Part shown: positions 33,079-43,075 of the stretch, piece after piece
Position numbering within the stretch: the stretch's first letter is position 1
How the letters are laid out: each line of letters opens with the position of its first letter
DNA from: Isochrysis galbana
Taxonomy: Eukaryota > Haptophyta > Isochrysidales > Isochrysidaceae
Reading direction: 5' to 3'
DNA: 64,000 nucleotides
NCBI GenBank assembly: GCA_018136815.1
Contig: CM030941.1
Coordinates: 3,124,600-3,188,599, forward strand
Made by a program: the position numbers and the translations under genes
Notes under the pieces: generated by a model
Seen by the model: the letters and a program-made list of their open reading frames with translations, nothing else
What the model was told of the DNA's origin: nothing
Databases searched by the model: none

Positions 33079-36000
33079 GGGCGGCGGCGAGGGCGGGGGT
33101 GGAACTGGAAGTGGCGGTGAGGGCGGCGGCGAGACGGGAGGCGGCAGTGACGGCGGTGGCGGCGAGGGCGGCGGAGGCGAGGGCGGAGGCGGAGAAGGCG
33201 GAGGCGGTAAGGGCGGAGGTGGCGAGGGCGGAGGTGGCGAGGGTGGGGGCAAGGCTGGAGGAGGTGATGGAGGTGGGTTCGAAGGTGGAGGCGGCGAGGG
33301 CGGCGGGGGTGACGGGGGCGGTGGCGATGGCGGTGGTGGCGATGGCGGGGGTGGCGCTGGCGGGGGTGGCGAGGGCAGTGGCGGCGACGGCGGCGGTGGT
33401 GATGGAGGAGGTGAAGAAGGCGGTGGCGGAGACGGGGGAGGCGGAGACGGAGGCGGTGGTGATGGAGGTGGTGGTGAGGGGGGGGGCGGTGACGGAGGAG
33501 GCGGCGACGGCGGCGGCGGCGAGGGGGGAGGCGGCGACGGCGGCGGCGGTGACGGCGGCGGCGGCGACGGCGGCGGCGGCGACGGCGGCGGCGGCGATGG
33601 TGGCGGGGGTGACGGAGGCGGTGGCGAGGGTGGTGGCGGCGAGGGTGGCGGCGGCGAGGGTGGCGGTGGTGATGGCGGAGGCGGTGAGGGAGGTGGCGGT
33701 AAGGGCGGCGGCGGCGAGGGAAGGGGCGGTGACGTAGGTGGCTGCGACGGCGGCGGCGGCGAGGGTGGGGGCGGAGACGGCGGCGGCGGCGAGGGGGGAG
33801 GGGGTGACGGGGGCGGTGGCGAGGGTGGTGGCGGCGAGGGTGGCGGCGGCGAGGGTGGCGGTGGTGATGGGGGCGGGGGCGAAGGTGGCGGGGGTGATGG
33901 CAGAGGCGGTGAAGGTGGTGGGGGTGACGGAGGAGGTGGCGAGGGTGGGGGTGGAGATGGTGGCGGCGGCGAGGGCGGCAGCGGCGAGGGCGGCGGCGGC
34001 GATGGCGGCGGCGATGGCGGCGGCGGCGATGGCGGCGGCTGCAAGGGCGGCGGCGGCGAGGGGAGCGGCGGTGTCGGCGGCGGTGGCGAGGGGGGTGGCG
34101 GTGACGGAGGCGGCGGCGAAGGGGGTGGCGGTGACGGAGGCGGCGGCGAGGGCGGCGGGGGCGATGGCGGAGGCGGTGAAGGTGGTGGGGGTGACGGGGG
34201 AGGTGGCGACGGTGGGGGTGGAGATGGCGGCGGCGGCGAGGGCGGCGGAGGTGATGGTGGCGGTGGCAAGGGGGGAGGCGGTGATGGGAGCTGTGGTAGA
34301 AGCGGCGGCGAGGAGGGTAGCGGCGACGGCGATGAGGGGGGTGGCGGTGACGGAGGCGGCGGCGAGGGCGGCGGGGGTGATGGCGGAGGCGGTGAAGGTG
34401 GTGGGGGTGACGGGGGCGGCGGCGACGGCGGCGGCGGTGAGGGTGGCGGCGGCGATGGCGGCGGCGGCGACGGGGGCGGCGGCGATGGTGGCGGCGGTGA
34501 GGGCGGCGGGGGTGACGGGGGCGGCGGTGAGGGCGGCGGCGGCGACGGCGGAGGCGGCGAAGGTGGCGGCGGTGATGGCGGCGGGGGTGATGGCGGCGGC
34601 GGCGACGGCGGCGGCGGTGAGGGTGGCGGCGGCGATGGCGGCGGCGGCGACGGCGGAGGCGGCGATGGTGGCGGCGGTGACGGCGGGGGTGACGGGGGCG
34701 GCGGCGACGGTGGCGGCGGCGATGGTGGCGGCGGTGATGGCGGCGGGGGTGACGGGGGCGGCGGCGACGGCGGCGGCGGTGATGGCGGCGGCGGTGATGG
34801 CGGCGGGGGTGACGGGGGCGGCGGCGACGGCGGCGGCGGTGATGGCGGCGGCGGGAACGGGGGAGGTGGTGATGGGAGCTGTGCAGATGGAAGCGGCGGC
34901 GACGCCGGCGGCGGCGAGGGCGGCGGCGGCGAGGGCGGCGGCAAGGGCGGCGGCGGCGAGGGCGGCGGCGGCGAGGGCGGCGGCAAGGGCGGCGGCGGCG
35001 AGGGCGGCGGCGGCGAGGGGGGTGGCGGCGAGGGGGGTGGCGGTGACGGAGGCGGCGGCGAGGGGGGTGGCGGTGACGGAGGCGGTGAAGGTGGGGGGGG
35101 TGACGGGGGAGGTGGCGACGGTGGGGGTGGAGATGGCGGCGGCGGCGAGGGCGGCGGAGGTGATGGTGGCGGTGGGAAGGGGGGAGGCGGTGATGGGAGC
35201 TGTGATAGAAGCGGCGGCGACGGCGGCGGCGGCGACGGCGGCGGCGGTGAGGGTGGCGGCGGCGACGGCGGCGGTGGCGACGGCGGCGGTGGCGACGGCG
35301 GCGGCGGTGAGGGTGGCGGCGGCGATGGCGGCGGCGGCGACGGCGGAGGCGGCGATGGTGGCGGCGGTGACGGCGGGGGTGACGGGGGCGGCGGCGACGG
35401 TGGCGGCGGCGATGGTGGCGGCGGTGATGGCGGCGGGGGTGACGGAGGCGGCGGCGACGGCGGCGGCGGTGATGGCGGCGGCGGGAACGGGGGAGGTGGT
35501 GATGGGAGCTGTGCTGATGGAAGCGGCGGCGACGCCGGCGGCGGCGAGGGCGGCGGCGGCGAGGGCGGCGGCAAGGGCGGCGGCGGCGAGGGCGGCGGCG
35601 GCGAGGGGGGTGGCGGCGAGGGGGGTGGCGGTGACGGAGGCGGCGGCGAGGGGGGTGGCGGTGACGGAGGCGGCGGCGAGGGGGGTGGCGGTGACGGAGG
35701 CGGTGAAGGTGGGGGGGGCGACGGGGGAGGTGGCGACGGTGGGGGTGGAGATGGCGGCGGCGGCGAGGGCGGCGGAGGTGATGGTGGCGGTGGGAAGGGG
35801 GGAGGCGGTGATGGGAGCTGTGATAGAAGCGGCGGCGACGGCGGCGGCGGTGAGGGTGGCGGCGGCGACGGCGGCGGTGGCGACGGCGGCGGTGGCGACG
35901 GCGGCGGCGGTGAGGGTGGCGGCGGCGATGGCGGCGGCGGCGACGGCGGAGGCGGCGATGGTGGCGGCGGTGACGGCGGGGGTGACGGGGGCGGCGGCGA

Positions 36001-38367
36001 CGGTGGCGGCGGCGATGGTGGCGGCGGTGATGGCGGCGGGGGTGACGGGGGCGGCGGCGACGGCGGCGGCGGTGATGGCGGCGGCGGTGATGGCGGCGGG
36101 GGTGACGGAGGCGGCGGCGACGGCGGCGGCGGGGATGGTGGCGGGGGCGACGGCGGCGGCGGCGATGGTGGCGGCGGTGAAGGCGGCGGCGGCGATGGTG
36201 GCTCGTATGGTGCTGAGGAAGGCGGCGCTTGGAGGGACGGGGGTGGTTGCATTGCAAATAGGCGCCGGCGCGCAAGCGGACCCGTATAGCCGCAGTCCCA
36301 CATCTCCGGCAGCTGCCGCCACTCGCTCTCGTGCGAGCATTCCCATGACACGTACACAAAGCCGCCCCGGTCAACGTCCCGTAGTCGTTCAAGTGACGGA
36401 CAGCACGCCCCGTGCTCGTCCAGGAGCCCGAACGGGTGGTCACGCAGCCACAAGATCTCCGAGGAGGAGGTGATCCGAACTCGCTCGGCGTGGAACTGGG
36501 TTGCGTAGGTCCCGTACAGAGTGTACTCGCTCAGGCCCGTTGATGCGTCCGACACAGAGCGCAGCATGGCGACGTACCACGGCTCTTGGAAACGGCTCTC
36601 GATCAAGCGTATCATCTCCCGTAGAATCGCGTGCTCCCACACCTGCCACTGGACCACATAGGACGAATCTCCGGGCGGGCTCGCGCCGAGAAGCTGCCTA
36701 GTGGATTCAATATACCCGACGGGCAAGGAACCGGAGTCGTCGAAGTACAAGGGGGAATCATACCGCGTGCCTTTCAGTAGGAGCCCCCTACCCCGCTCGT
36801 CGACCAATGACACAGGGAACGGGCGCGTCAGGATGGTGTCGCCGTCCCAAACTAGCACGGTCGCTCCCCCAACCAAGGGTGAGAGGGCGCTTTTGAACTT
36901 GAGTAGCTGTTGGTAAAACCACCCTACCCGCTTCTCGGGTACCTCCGGGTGGAGCTCAGCCAAGAGCCGCTTGGCGTCATCGAGCGACAACTCGGGCATC
37001 ACGTTTTGTGTCTCGGTGCACACGCCGGGGCCAGTCCAGCCCTCACACCGGTCGGCAATGATGTGTATTTTGCGCGGGCGGACGTGTTCGCGCAGCGCGC
37101 GCACGCTCTCGAGCACCACGCACCCGATCTCCTTGACGATGACGAGCACGTCCAACGGCAGCTCGGGCGGCGCTTGTAGTAGTAGCGCAGGCAAGAGCCC
37201 GTCCACGGGCGGCACCACGGGCCAGCCGTCCCGGCCCCACCACGCTGGCGCCGCGTCCACCAGGGTGTGATGGCGCGTCATGTAGCGCATCATTTGAGCC
37301 AGTGCCCCCGAGTCCGGTCCGTCCCACAGGAGCAGCGGGGCGGTGTCGATCACCCGCGCGCGCATCGTCGCGATGTCGGCCTCGTTCCAGGAGCATAGGT
37401 ACGTAAGGAGCCCCGTTATGTCGCGCTGCGGCCACTTGATCGAGATCCTCCGCCAGTCGACGGGAGAGCCTGAGTAGTCGAAGGGCAGCGAGATGTGATC
37501 CGACAACAGAACTGGGATGCAGCCCGACGCGATGGCTACGTAGACGCGAGCCGTCCACGAATACGAGCCTATAGGACAAAGGCAGAAGTCAGCGTCCTGC
37601 ATCTCCCGCGCAGCCACCTCGGGATCCACCAACTCGTTCGACATCACTAGCTGAGATGCCGTGGGACCAGCTAATAGCTTCCGTGCCTTGATGTGACGGG
37701 GCAAGCGAAAGACTGTTGTGGCGCGCATGAGTGCAAGGCGGACGCCCTCCGAATAGTGCTCCTCGCCGAGATGGTCACTTGTGTACGAACCGCGAAAGTA
37801 AGCGAAAATGGGGCGGACCGCCTGCGGCTTGAGAGCAGCGCGTTCGGCGGCGGGTGGCGGCGCGATGAAGCCGGGGACGACCACATCCTTCACATGCGGC
37901 GCGACCCACCCCGTTCGATTATCCCCCTCCGGGCCGATGAAGATGCACTCTGCGATGTACTTGCGCCACGACGGGAATATGGAGACGCCTCGGCCCGAGC
38001 CGAAGATCCACATGTGATCCCTGGGCCTATTCCGAAAGAATTCGCCGGGCTGCGCTTCCAGCCACTGGACGGCGGTGATAAACTCCGCGTCCGCCCTCTC
38101 CAGTCCGTGCGGCTGGTCACGGTGCTTGTAGAAGCGAGCGAGGCCGCGGAAAGGCACCAGAAACAGGTCCGCTTGCACAGGATCCGGCTCATAATGCGCA
38201 CTCGCCCGCACCAGCTTCGGGATGAGGGCTTCCGTGTAGTACTGCCGGTACCCTCCGCTGTAGGACTCGTATGCCTTCAGTCGGGGTCTTTGCAAGTCGA
38301 GTTCGAAGGAGATCCACTGAGGCATGTCGTACACGTGGATGCGTGGGAAAGGCTTGTCCGCTTTCAT
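32935..38367 (-). CDS. Exostosin (GT47)-DUF6492 bifunctional glycosyltransferase with Ser-Pro4 array
   Basis: From an ATG at 38367 (MKADKPFPRIHVYDMPQ) an exostosin/GT47 domain runs to about 37.24 kb. Its motifs include VPGFIAPP, FAYFRGSY, DADFCLCPIGSYSWTARV and IASGCIPVLLSD. A second glycosyltransferase-like region follows at 36.37-37.16 kb, resembling DUF6492, with FYQQLLKFK and VLVWDGDTILTRP (DxD-type). Residues after SLQAPPSSAPYE become (SPPPP)n for about 1,000 residues (36.2-33.1 kb), an extensin/pherophorin-like rod. The last 45 codons to the stop at 32935 are out-of-frame reading of the next domain, so the true product probably continues into the IPT/REJ/GPS frame. The frame is also open upstream to 39054 through a G19 run (38823-38841). 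There it overlaps the last Kelch exon, and the true N-terminus is uncertain. Expected site: Golgi lumen or cell surface. Confidence 0.78.
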   Translation of the reverse strand: MKADKPFPRIHVYDMPQWISFELDLQRPRLKAYESYSGGYRQYYTEALIPKLVRASAHYEPDPVQADLFLVPFRGLARFYKHRDQPHGLERADAEFITAVQWLEAQPGEFFRNRPRDHMWIFGSGRGVSIFPSWRKYIAECIFIGPEGDNRTGWVAPHVKDVVVPGFIAPPPAAERAALKPQAVRPIFAYFRGSYTSDHLGEEHYSEGVRLALMRATTVFRLPRHIKARKLLAGPTASQLVMSNELVDPEVAAREMQDADFCLCPIGSYSWTARVYVAIASGCIPVLLSDHISLPFDYSGSPVDWRRISIKWPQRDITGLLTYLCSWNEADIATMRARVIDTAPLLLWDGPDSGALAQMMRYMTRHHTLVDAAPAWWGRDGWPVVPPVDGLLPALLLQAPPELPLDVLVIVKEIGCVVLESVRALREHVRPRKIHIIADRCEGWTGPGVCTETQNVMPELSLDDAKRLLAELHPEVPEKRVGWFYQQLLKFKSALSPLVGGATVLVWDGDTILTRPFPVSLVDERGRGLLLKGTRYDSPLYFDDSGSLPVGYIESTRQLLGASPPGDSSYVVQWQVWEHAILREMIRLIESRFQEPWYVAMLRSVSDASTGLSEYTLYGTYATQFHAERVRITSSSEILWLRDHPFGLLDEHGACCPSLERLRDVDRGGFVYVSWECSHESEWRQLPEMWDCGYTGPLARRRLFAMQPPPSLQAPPSSAPYEPPSPPPPSPPPPSPPPPSPPPPSPPPPSPPPPSPPPPSPPPPSPPPPSPPPPSPPPPSPPPPSPPPPSPPPPSPPPSPPPPSPPPPSPPPPSPPPPSPPPPSPPPPSPPPPSPPPPSPPPPSPPLLSQLPSPPPPFPPPPSPPPPSPPPPSPPPPSPPPPSPPPPSPPPSPPPPSPPPPSPPPPSPPPPSPPPPSPPPPSPPPPSPPPPLPPPSPPPPSPPPASPPLPSAQLPSPPPPFPPPPSPPPPSPPPPSPPPPSPPPPSPPPPSPPPPSPPPSPPPPSPPPPSPPPPSPPPPSPPPPSPPPPSPPPPSPPPPSPPPPSPPPPSPPLLSQLPSPPPPFPPPPSPPPPSPPPPSPPPPSPPPPSPPPPSPPPSPPPPSPPPPSPPPPSPPPPSPPPPSPPPPLPPPSPPPPSPPPPLPPPSPPPPSPPPASPPLPSAQLPSPPPPFPPPPSPPPPSPPPPSPPPPSPPPPSPPPPSPPPPSPPPPSPPPPSPPPPSPPPPSPPPSPPPPSPPPPSPPPPSPPPPSPPPPSPPPPSPPPPSPPPPSPPPPSPPPPSPPPPSPPPPSPPPPSPPPPSPPPPSPPPPSPPPPSPPPPSPPPPSPPPPSPPPPSPPPPSPPPPSSPSPLPSSPPLLPQLPSPPPPLPPPPSPPPPSPPPPSPPPPSPPPPSPPPPSPPPPSPPPPSPPPPSPPPPSPPPPSPPPPSPPPPTPPLPSPPPPLQPPPSPPPPSPPPSPPPPSPLPPSPPPPSPPPPSPPPPSPPPPSPPLPSPPPPSPPPPSPPPPSPPPPSPPPPSPPPPSPPPPSPPPPSPPPPSPPPPSQPPTSPPLPSPPPPLPPPPSPPPPSPPPPSPPPPSPPPPSPPPPSPPPPSPPPPSPPPPSPPPPSPPPPSPPPPSPPPPSPPPPSPPPPSPPPPSPPPPSPPPPSPPPPSSPPPSPPPPSPPLPSPPPPAPPPPSPPPPSPPPPSPPPPSPPPPSNPPPSPPPALPPPSPPPPSPPPPLPPPPSPPPPSPPPPSPPPPSLPPPVSPPPSPPLPVPPPPSPPPHRRPLPYRHQDHRHQPRRRSRRLPHLLQHRPHPSRPVDKRFTVCCFP
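33090..36215 (-). repeat. 15-bp coding minisatellite encoding SPPPP, with about 0.62-kb higher-order duplication
   Basis: A continuous array of GGTGGCGGCGAxGGC-type units is read on the minus strand as Ser-Pro4. It is interrupted by rarer blocks (e.g. around GATGGGAGCTGTG). These landmarks recur at 34873/35503 and 35191/35809, offsets of 630 and 618 bp, showing that roughly 0.62-kb blocks have been duplicated. All other frames are Ala/Val/Thr or Arg/His runs and are shadows. Confidence 0.85.
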
Positions 38368-38848
38368 TGTGGCCAGTGTTGTGGGAGAACCGGCGATGAG
38401 CTGGGTAGGACTGCTGGCTCTGGGAAACCGGTCAGGCTCAACGGTAGTCGCTCCGGTCGGAAATGGCTGACGGAAGCGACGAGTATGCGGCCCTGCGCGC
38501 GCTAGCGAGGGCTGGTAGGCTGGTGACAGGATGGCTGGCGACTGAGTTGTTCGCGATAACTGGGTCGGCAGCGATATTGGATGTGGCGGTTGCGAAGGCG
38601 CGAGAGGGGACGGAAAGGGCGGCGTTGGAGACGACAACGGGGGTGACAACGGTGTCGGTGACGGTGGCGGCGGCGATGGTGACGGTGGCCAAGGTGCAGG
38701 AAAGAACGGGGAGGGCGGCGGATGAAGCGACGGTACGGGTGATAACAGCAGCGGTGACGAAGTGTGCAGCGGCGAGGTGTGCCGTGGTACTACATGTGGA
38801 GGCGAGGGGGGAACGGGGGGACGGGGGGGGGGGGGGGGGGGATGACGG

Positions 38849-41357
38849 TTACTGTGGGGAGTGTGGTGAAACTGGCGGGGATGATAGCGACGGTAGTGAT
38901 AACGGCGGCGGAGACAATTGCGATAAGGTTGAAAGGGTTGATGGAGTACCTGTTGGTGGTGATGGCAATGGCGAGGAGGATGGCGAGGATGTTTGCGGTG
39001 GTAGTACCAGAACAAGAGCGTCAGTCTGGGTCGCGGCAGACGCGGTGTACCCACTAATAACTAAAAGACCCAACACCACGCAAGGAAGCGTAAAATGCCA
39101 AACGCGGCGGATACGAAACGTTCTTCGCCGTTGTTTGGGCGAGGTGTGCGGTGAGGCCGATTGCAACAAGCAGGTGCATGCGGGCCAAGAGGAACCAGCA
39201 CGCGCACTACGTACCGTACAATCTTGAGCCCAGCACTGCCGCGACCGAAAACGTGCGAGGTGACGGCAGGGAAGGCATGCACGCCCATGACACACCGTTG
39301 AAAACATACGCAGTGCTCTCAAGCGAGTCCAACGTTGCGCGACCTAGGGCTGTAGTTAGGAGGGGGAGGCGTAGAGATTAGACGTCATTCAACCGCCCAG
39401 TGCGGACGTCCCGGCTATCTTCCTGCGGCGTTTCGGGGTGTTGTGGCCTGGGAGTAAAGCGTTGGTCCTGAAGGGCATGAGCGGTAGGTGGCGCACACCA
39501 ATCAACGCCGAATCAAGCACCGCCACATTCACTCCATGGACGGCCATAGGTAAGCTGGGCGCATACGCCCAGCTGTTGCCATCGAACATCTCAACAGTGC
39601 AAAGCAAACCGGAGCTTGCGTTATATCCGCCAACAGCTGAGGAGAGCAAGTGCGAGGCGCGGCCAAAGTCAGCCTCAAAGTTCTTACTGTGTAGCAGTGG
39701 TCGGCCATCATGCAAACGCCAAACCGCGCCCTAAGCAATACCATCCGGCGCAACGATGCCCACACAGGAAGTCATTCGACTAGCAGTGCGCACCATAGAG
39801 CGACATGTTGAACGCCGCTAAACCAAAATCTGTACGTGCTGTTAACAACGACAGTTCACTCGACCACGAGGTGCCGTCAAAGGTGAAGACGGTGTTTGTT
39901 TCTGCTAAGGTGTCCGTACCGCCAACAACTAGGACAAGCAGGTCGGGCGGGTGTGGGTCTCGCGTGACGCTAATCTTCGAAGGCATCTACTGCGAAGAGG
40001 TTTGGTGCGTGTACAGGGTATGGGCGAACCACTCGACTCAAACAGAAAATATCGATGCAAAAAGGCCGCAATAGCTTCTTGCCGCACCATACAGTGTCGA
40101 TGTGAGCACCGCCACGCCAATGCCGGCACGTTCGGCGGGTAAACTGGGCGCGGTCGTCCAATAGAAGCCGTCGAACGAATAAACGGTGCTCTGCGGAGCG
40201 CCATTCTCATCGCTTCCACCAATAGCTGCGGGGTGGAGGCAATCCAGCTGATTGAGCGGACGCTGAGCTGCACTTCGGCAAGCAACTCTTCTGCATGACT
40301 ACTCTCCGTTCACAAAGAGCAGAGATGAGCATGGACAGATGCCTGTGATATTTGCATTCGCCAGAGAAATGCACGCCGTGGGTGGAGTTGGAGAGGTTAT
40401 GCTTACCGTAGAGTGTTGAGCCGAGAGCGGCCACACCAAGGTGCTTCAGTGCCATGGGCAACGAAGGTGCAGCTCCCCATGTGATGCCATCGAATTCGAG
40501 TACGTCGCTTACGGCACCCCTGTCATCAACTCCACCTATGGCTGGGACGCGTGTAGCGCGAATGTGGCACGGGATGAAGGGGTGTGATATCATTCGAGCT
40601 TCCCAGCCGGGACCTGATGTTCTGCGTCAAGCGTCATGGCTGCTTTGGTCTACCCTAAGCGAGTATGGACTGGCGAATCATAGACACAAACAACGCCGAG
40701 CAAACACTACAATTGTGTTGGAATCATGCTTGCGTGTACGGGTCGGCTGATGTGCACGGCATTACGCGCACCATAGAGTTTCGAGTTGAATGCGGCTGTC
40801 GCCAGGCCCGGTCGCATTGTTGGCAGTGAAGGCACTGTGCTCCATGACAGCACACTCTCAACTGAATGCCGAGCGCTTCGAGCCATCTTATCAGGGCCGC
40901 AACAGCCCAGGTGTGAAAAGAGCGCAGCACAGTCTGTGTCAGCAGGCAAGGCGTCTAGACTGCGCATCTTGTTGATGTCACCACAAGTGATCGTGACTCT
41001 GACATGGCCTTTCTCGACACAAGCTTTCCCATACAGATTAGGAGTACGGAAAGGCCAGTAGACTGAATTGCCGACTTCGTTGCCTGTGGCTGGTTCGACG
41101 CAGGCCTCGCCCACCGGAAGCGTGAGGTCGCGTATTCGCTCACCATCGATGCAAATTGAGCATCCGTGCTGGCGAGCGATCAGCGGACTCGCCCCATCGG
41201 CTCTCGGTCCGGTGATTCTTTGGTGCAGCACAAGGCCGCGCAATAGCTGGCTGTTGCCAGTGGAGGGCCCGCGAGCCTCGCCGGGGAGGCGCAGCCAGCA
41301 GAAGAACCCGCCAGTCAGCACGAGAATACCTACGAGCGCGATGCCTCGAGGTGCCAT
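38849..41357 (-). CDS. Kelch-repeat protein with N-terminal signal anchor, seven exons
   Basis: Model: complement(38849..39060, 39215..39349, 39499..39636, 39794..39928, 40088..40225, 40407..40541, 40772..41357), 492 residues. Exon 1 begins MAPRGIALVGILVLTGGFF (signal anchor). It contains a Cys-rich stretch and ends in the first Kelch blade (PSLPTMRPGLATAAFNSKLYG). Five internal exons of 135 or 138 nt each encode one blade: (A/V)xGG, variable, (V)xxFDGxxW, (A)PSLP, and a final LYG. All six introns are GT-AG, 149-230 nt, and phase 1. The last exon starts a degenerate blade and becomes Ser/Pro-rich before TAA. The product is predicted to be a luminal or extracellular beta-propeller. The Ser/Pro tail runs into the Pro-rich start of the exostosin ORF, so alternative splicing into that gene is possible. 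Confidence 0.75.
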
Positions 41358-41539
41358 GGTCTACCGCCCTCGACGCCAGTCTCGTCGACGCTCGACTAGC
41401 CTCGACCACGAGGAGGGGACAGAAAGAGCCAAGGCACCCCTCCCCCCTTGAGCCCACGCTCGCTGCTGCCTCGAGGGCCCCGCCCTAGGGCGCGCTGTCA
41501 GTTGTGTTGGGCAGCGAAGCCTTTCGCTTACGGACTCCG

Positions 41540-41746
41540 GTCTCTCTCTCTTCTCTCATTCTCTCTTCTCTCTTCTCTCTTCTCTCTCTCTCTTATTCTC
41601 TCTTCTCTCTTCTCTCTTCTCTCTTCTCTCTCTCTCCTATTCTCTCTCCTCTCTTCTCTCTCTCTCTTATTCTCTTCTCTCTCTCTCGCTTCTCTCTTCT
41701 CTCTCTCCCCCCTTCCCCCCCCCCCCCCGTCTCTTCTCTCTTCTCT

Positions 41747-41779
<33 letters not shown>

Positions 41780-42300
41780 CCTCTCCCTCTCTCTCTCTCT
41801 TCTCTCTCTCCCCCCTCCCTCCCCCCCAGACTCTTCTCTCCCTCTCCCTCTCTCTCTCTCTTCTCTCTCTCCCCCTCCCTCCCCCCCAGACTCTTCTCTC
41901 TTCTCCCTCTCTCTTCTCTCTTCTCTCTCTTTCTCTGCTTTCTTTCGCCAGATGTCTGGGACAAGAGGGAAGGGGGAGCGAGAGGCGGGAGCTGGCGCGG
42001 ACTTGGAAGCCTGGACAAAGAACCGTTAGATTTCTTAAGACTTCCTTGGTCTCTTTCCTCTCTACCGCGTTCCTCTCAGCTCGCCTTCGTTTCTCCTGTC
42101 AGTTGCTCTCCGTTACTCTCTGTTCTAGGCCATCCTCTCTATCGTCCTCTCTCTCTCCCTCTCGCTCGCTCCCCCTTCTTCCCCTCTCCCTCTCTCCCCC
42201 CGTTTCCTCATCTCTCTCCCTCTCTCTCTCCTCTCTCTCCCCCCTCTCTCCTCTCTCCTCTCCCTCTCTCCCCCCCTCTCTCTCTCTCTCCCCCCCCCCC
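41540..42300. repeat. CT microsatellite tracts
   Basis: Two (CT)n/(TCTC)n-rich tracts (41540-41945 and about 42140-42300) with embedded poly-C runs. They contain internal duplications of CTCCCTCCCCCCCAGACTC. Frames across them encode Ser/Leu runs and are not supported as genes. Confidence 0.8.
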
Positions 42301-42317
42301 CCTGTCCACCCCCGATC

Positions 42318-42395
42318 GTTACGGCCGTTTCCCTTCGGAACCCCTCGCGAGAGGGTTCTTTACGATTTAGGAACCCCCCGAGCGCGGGGGGTCTA
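42318..42395. other. Pair of GC-rich inverted repeats
   Basis: GGAACCCCTCGCGAGAGGGTTC is a near-perfect hairpin. It is followed after TTTACGATTTA by GGAACCCCCCGAGCGCGGGG, whose CCCCCCG/CGGGGGG arms form a second stem. Such double hairpins can be terminators, element ends or recombination sites; nothing here decides which. Confidence 0.35.
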
Positions 42396-42902
42396 AGCCT
42401 CGGCACCGCGATGTCCTGGAAGCGGCAAACCGCAGCGAGTGGGCGAACCGCGTCTTTAAACTTAGTCCCTCCGCCGCGCTCCCGCGACGAACGCCGAGAT
42501 GAGATCTGGCAGACCGACACGTCCCGACCTTCGCCGTGGGCGTCGTCCTATTTATATCACCTACGCCCTCGAGGCTGGCGGCTCGCTCACTCGCTCACGC
42601 ATATCCGTTTCACGGACCACTGATTGTTGGAGCAGTGCCGCTTGCGAATGAGAAGGAAGCGGAGCGCCCGTCGTTCTTACGACGGGCCGACGGGACGCCC
42701 CAGTTTCTCTGATACGGTCCGATCCCTCCTCCATCCCCTTGATGTCCCAGATGGCACAATAGGCAATAGGCTTCTAATAGGTTCTATTAACTTTTTACTG
42801 CCGGGCCGATTACCGAAACAGGTGACGGGTGCTTCACCACAGCTGTTTTGTACGGTGGCTCATGGGCGGGAGGGCTTCTACGAGAAATACTGGACTCAAA
42901 AT

Positions 42903-42945
42903 CCTAGATGGGAAATACGGTGCTGGGGCCTGCAATCCTACGTGT
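42903..42945. mobile_element. Terminus of the 17-bp-TIR MITE family
   Basis: CCTAGATGGGAAATACGG plus TG..GGGGC.TGCAA matches the reverse complement of the right end of the MITE at 17240-17275. The opposite TIR is not found, so the copy is truncated. Confidence 0.55.
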
Positions 42946-43075
42946 CAAACACAGGAACAGTGTTTTTTTCGGCCCAAAATACAAAATACATGTGTTTCGC
43001 TGTTTTATTTCGGGCGGCCGCCCCCCCCCCGCAAGTCTATTTTTACTTTTTACACTGTTTTTCTCAACTATCGTT

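Noticed and set aside
33090-36215. CRISPR-like array
   Set aside because: Direct 15-bp coding repeats without unique spacers, in a eukaryotic gene.
33090-36346. 5' 3 kb of the minus-strand frame that contains the REJ region, reading as poly-Ala/Thr
   Set aside because: Out-of-frame reading of the same repeat; the REJ protein joins the SPPPP frame through a one-base shift at 33078-33081.
33738-36473. Very long plus-strand open frame of Ala/Val/Met-rich sequence
   Set aside because: It is the complement of the SPPPP minisatellite; other frames give Ala/Thr or Arg/His runs of similar length. Only the Ser-Pro4 frame connects to conserved domains.
41448-42370. Ser/Leu-rich ORFs of 190-290 codons
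   Set aside because: They are produced by CT microsatellites and have no non-repetitive conserved part.
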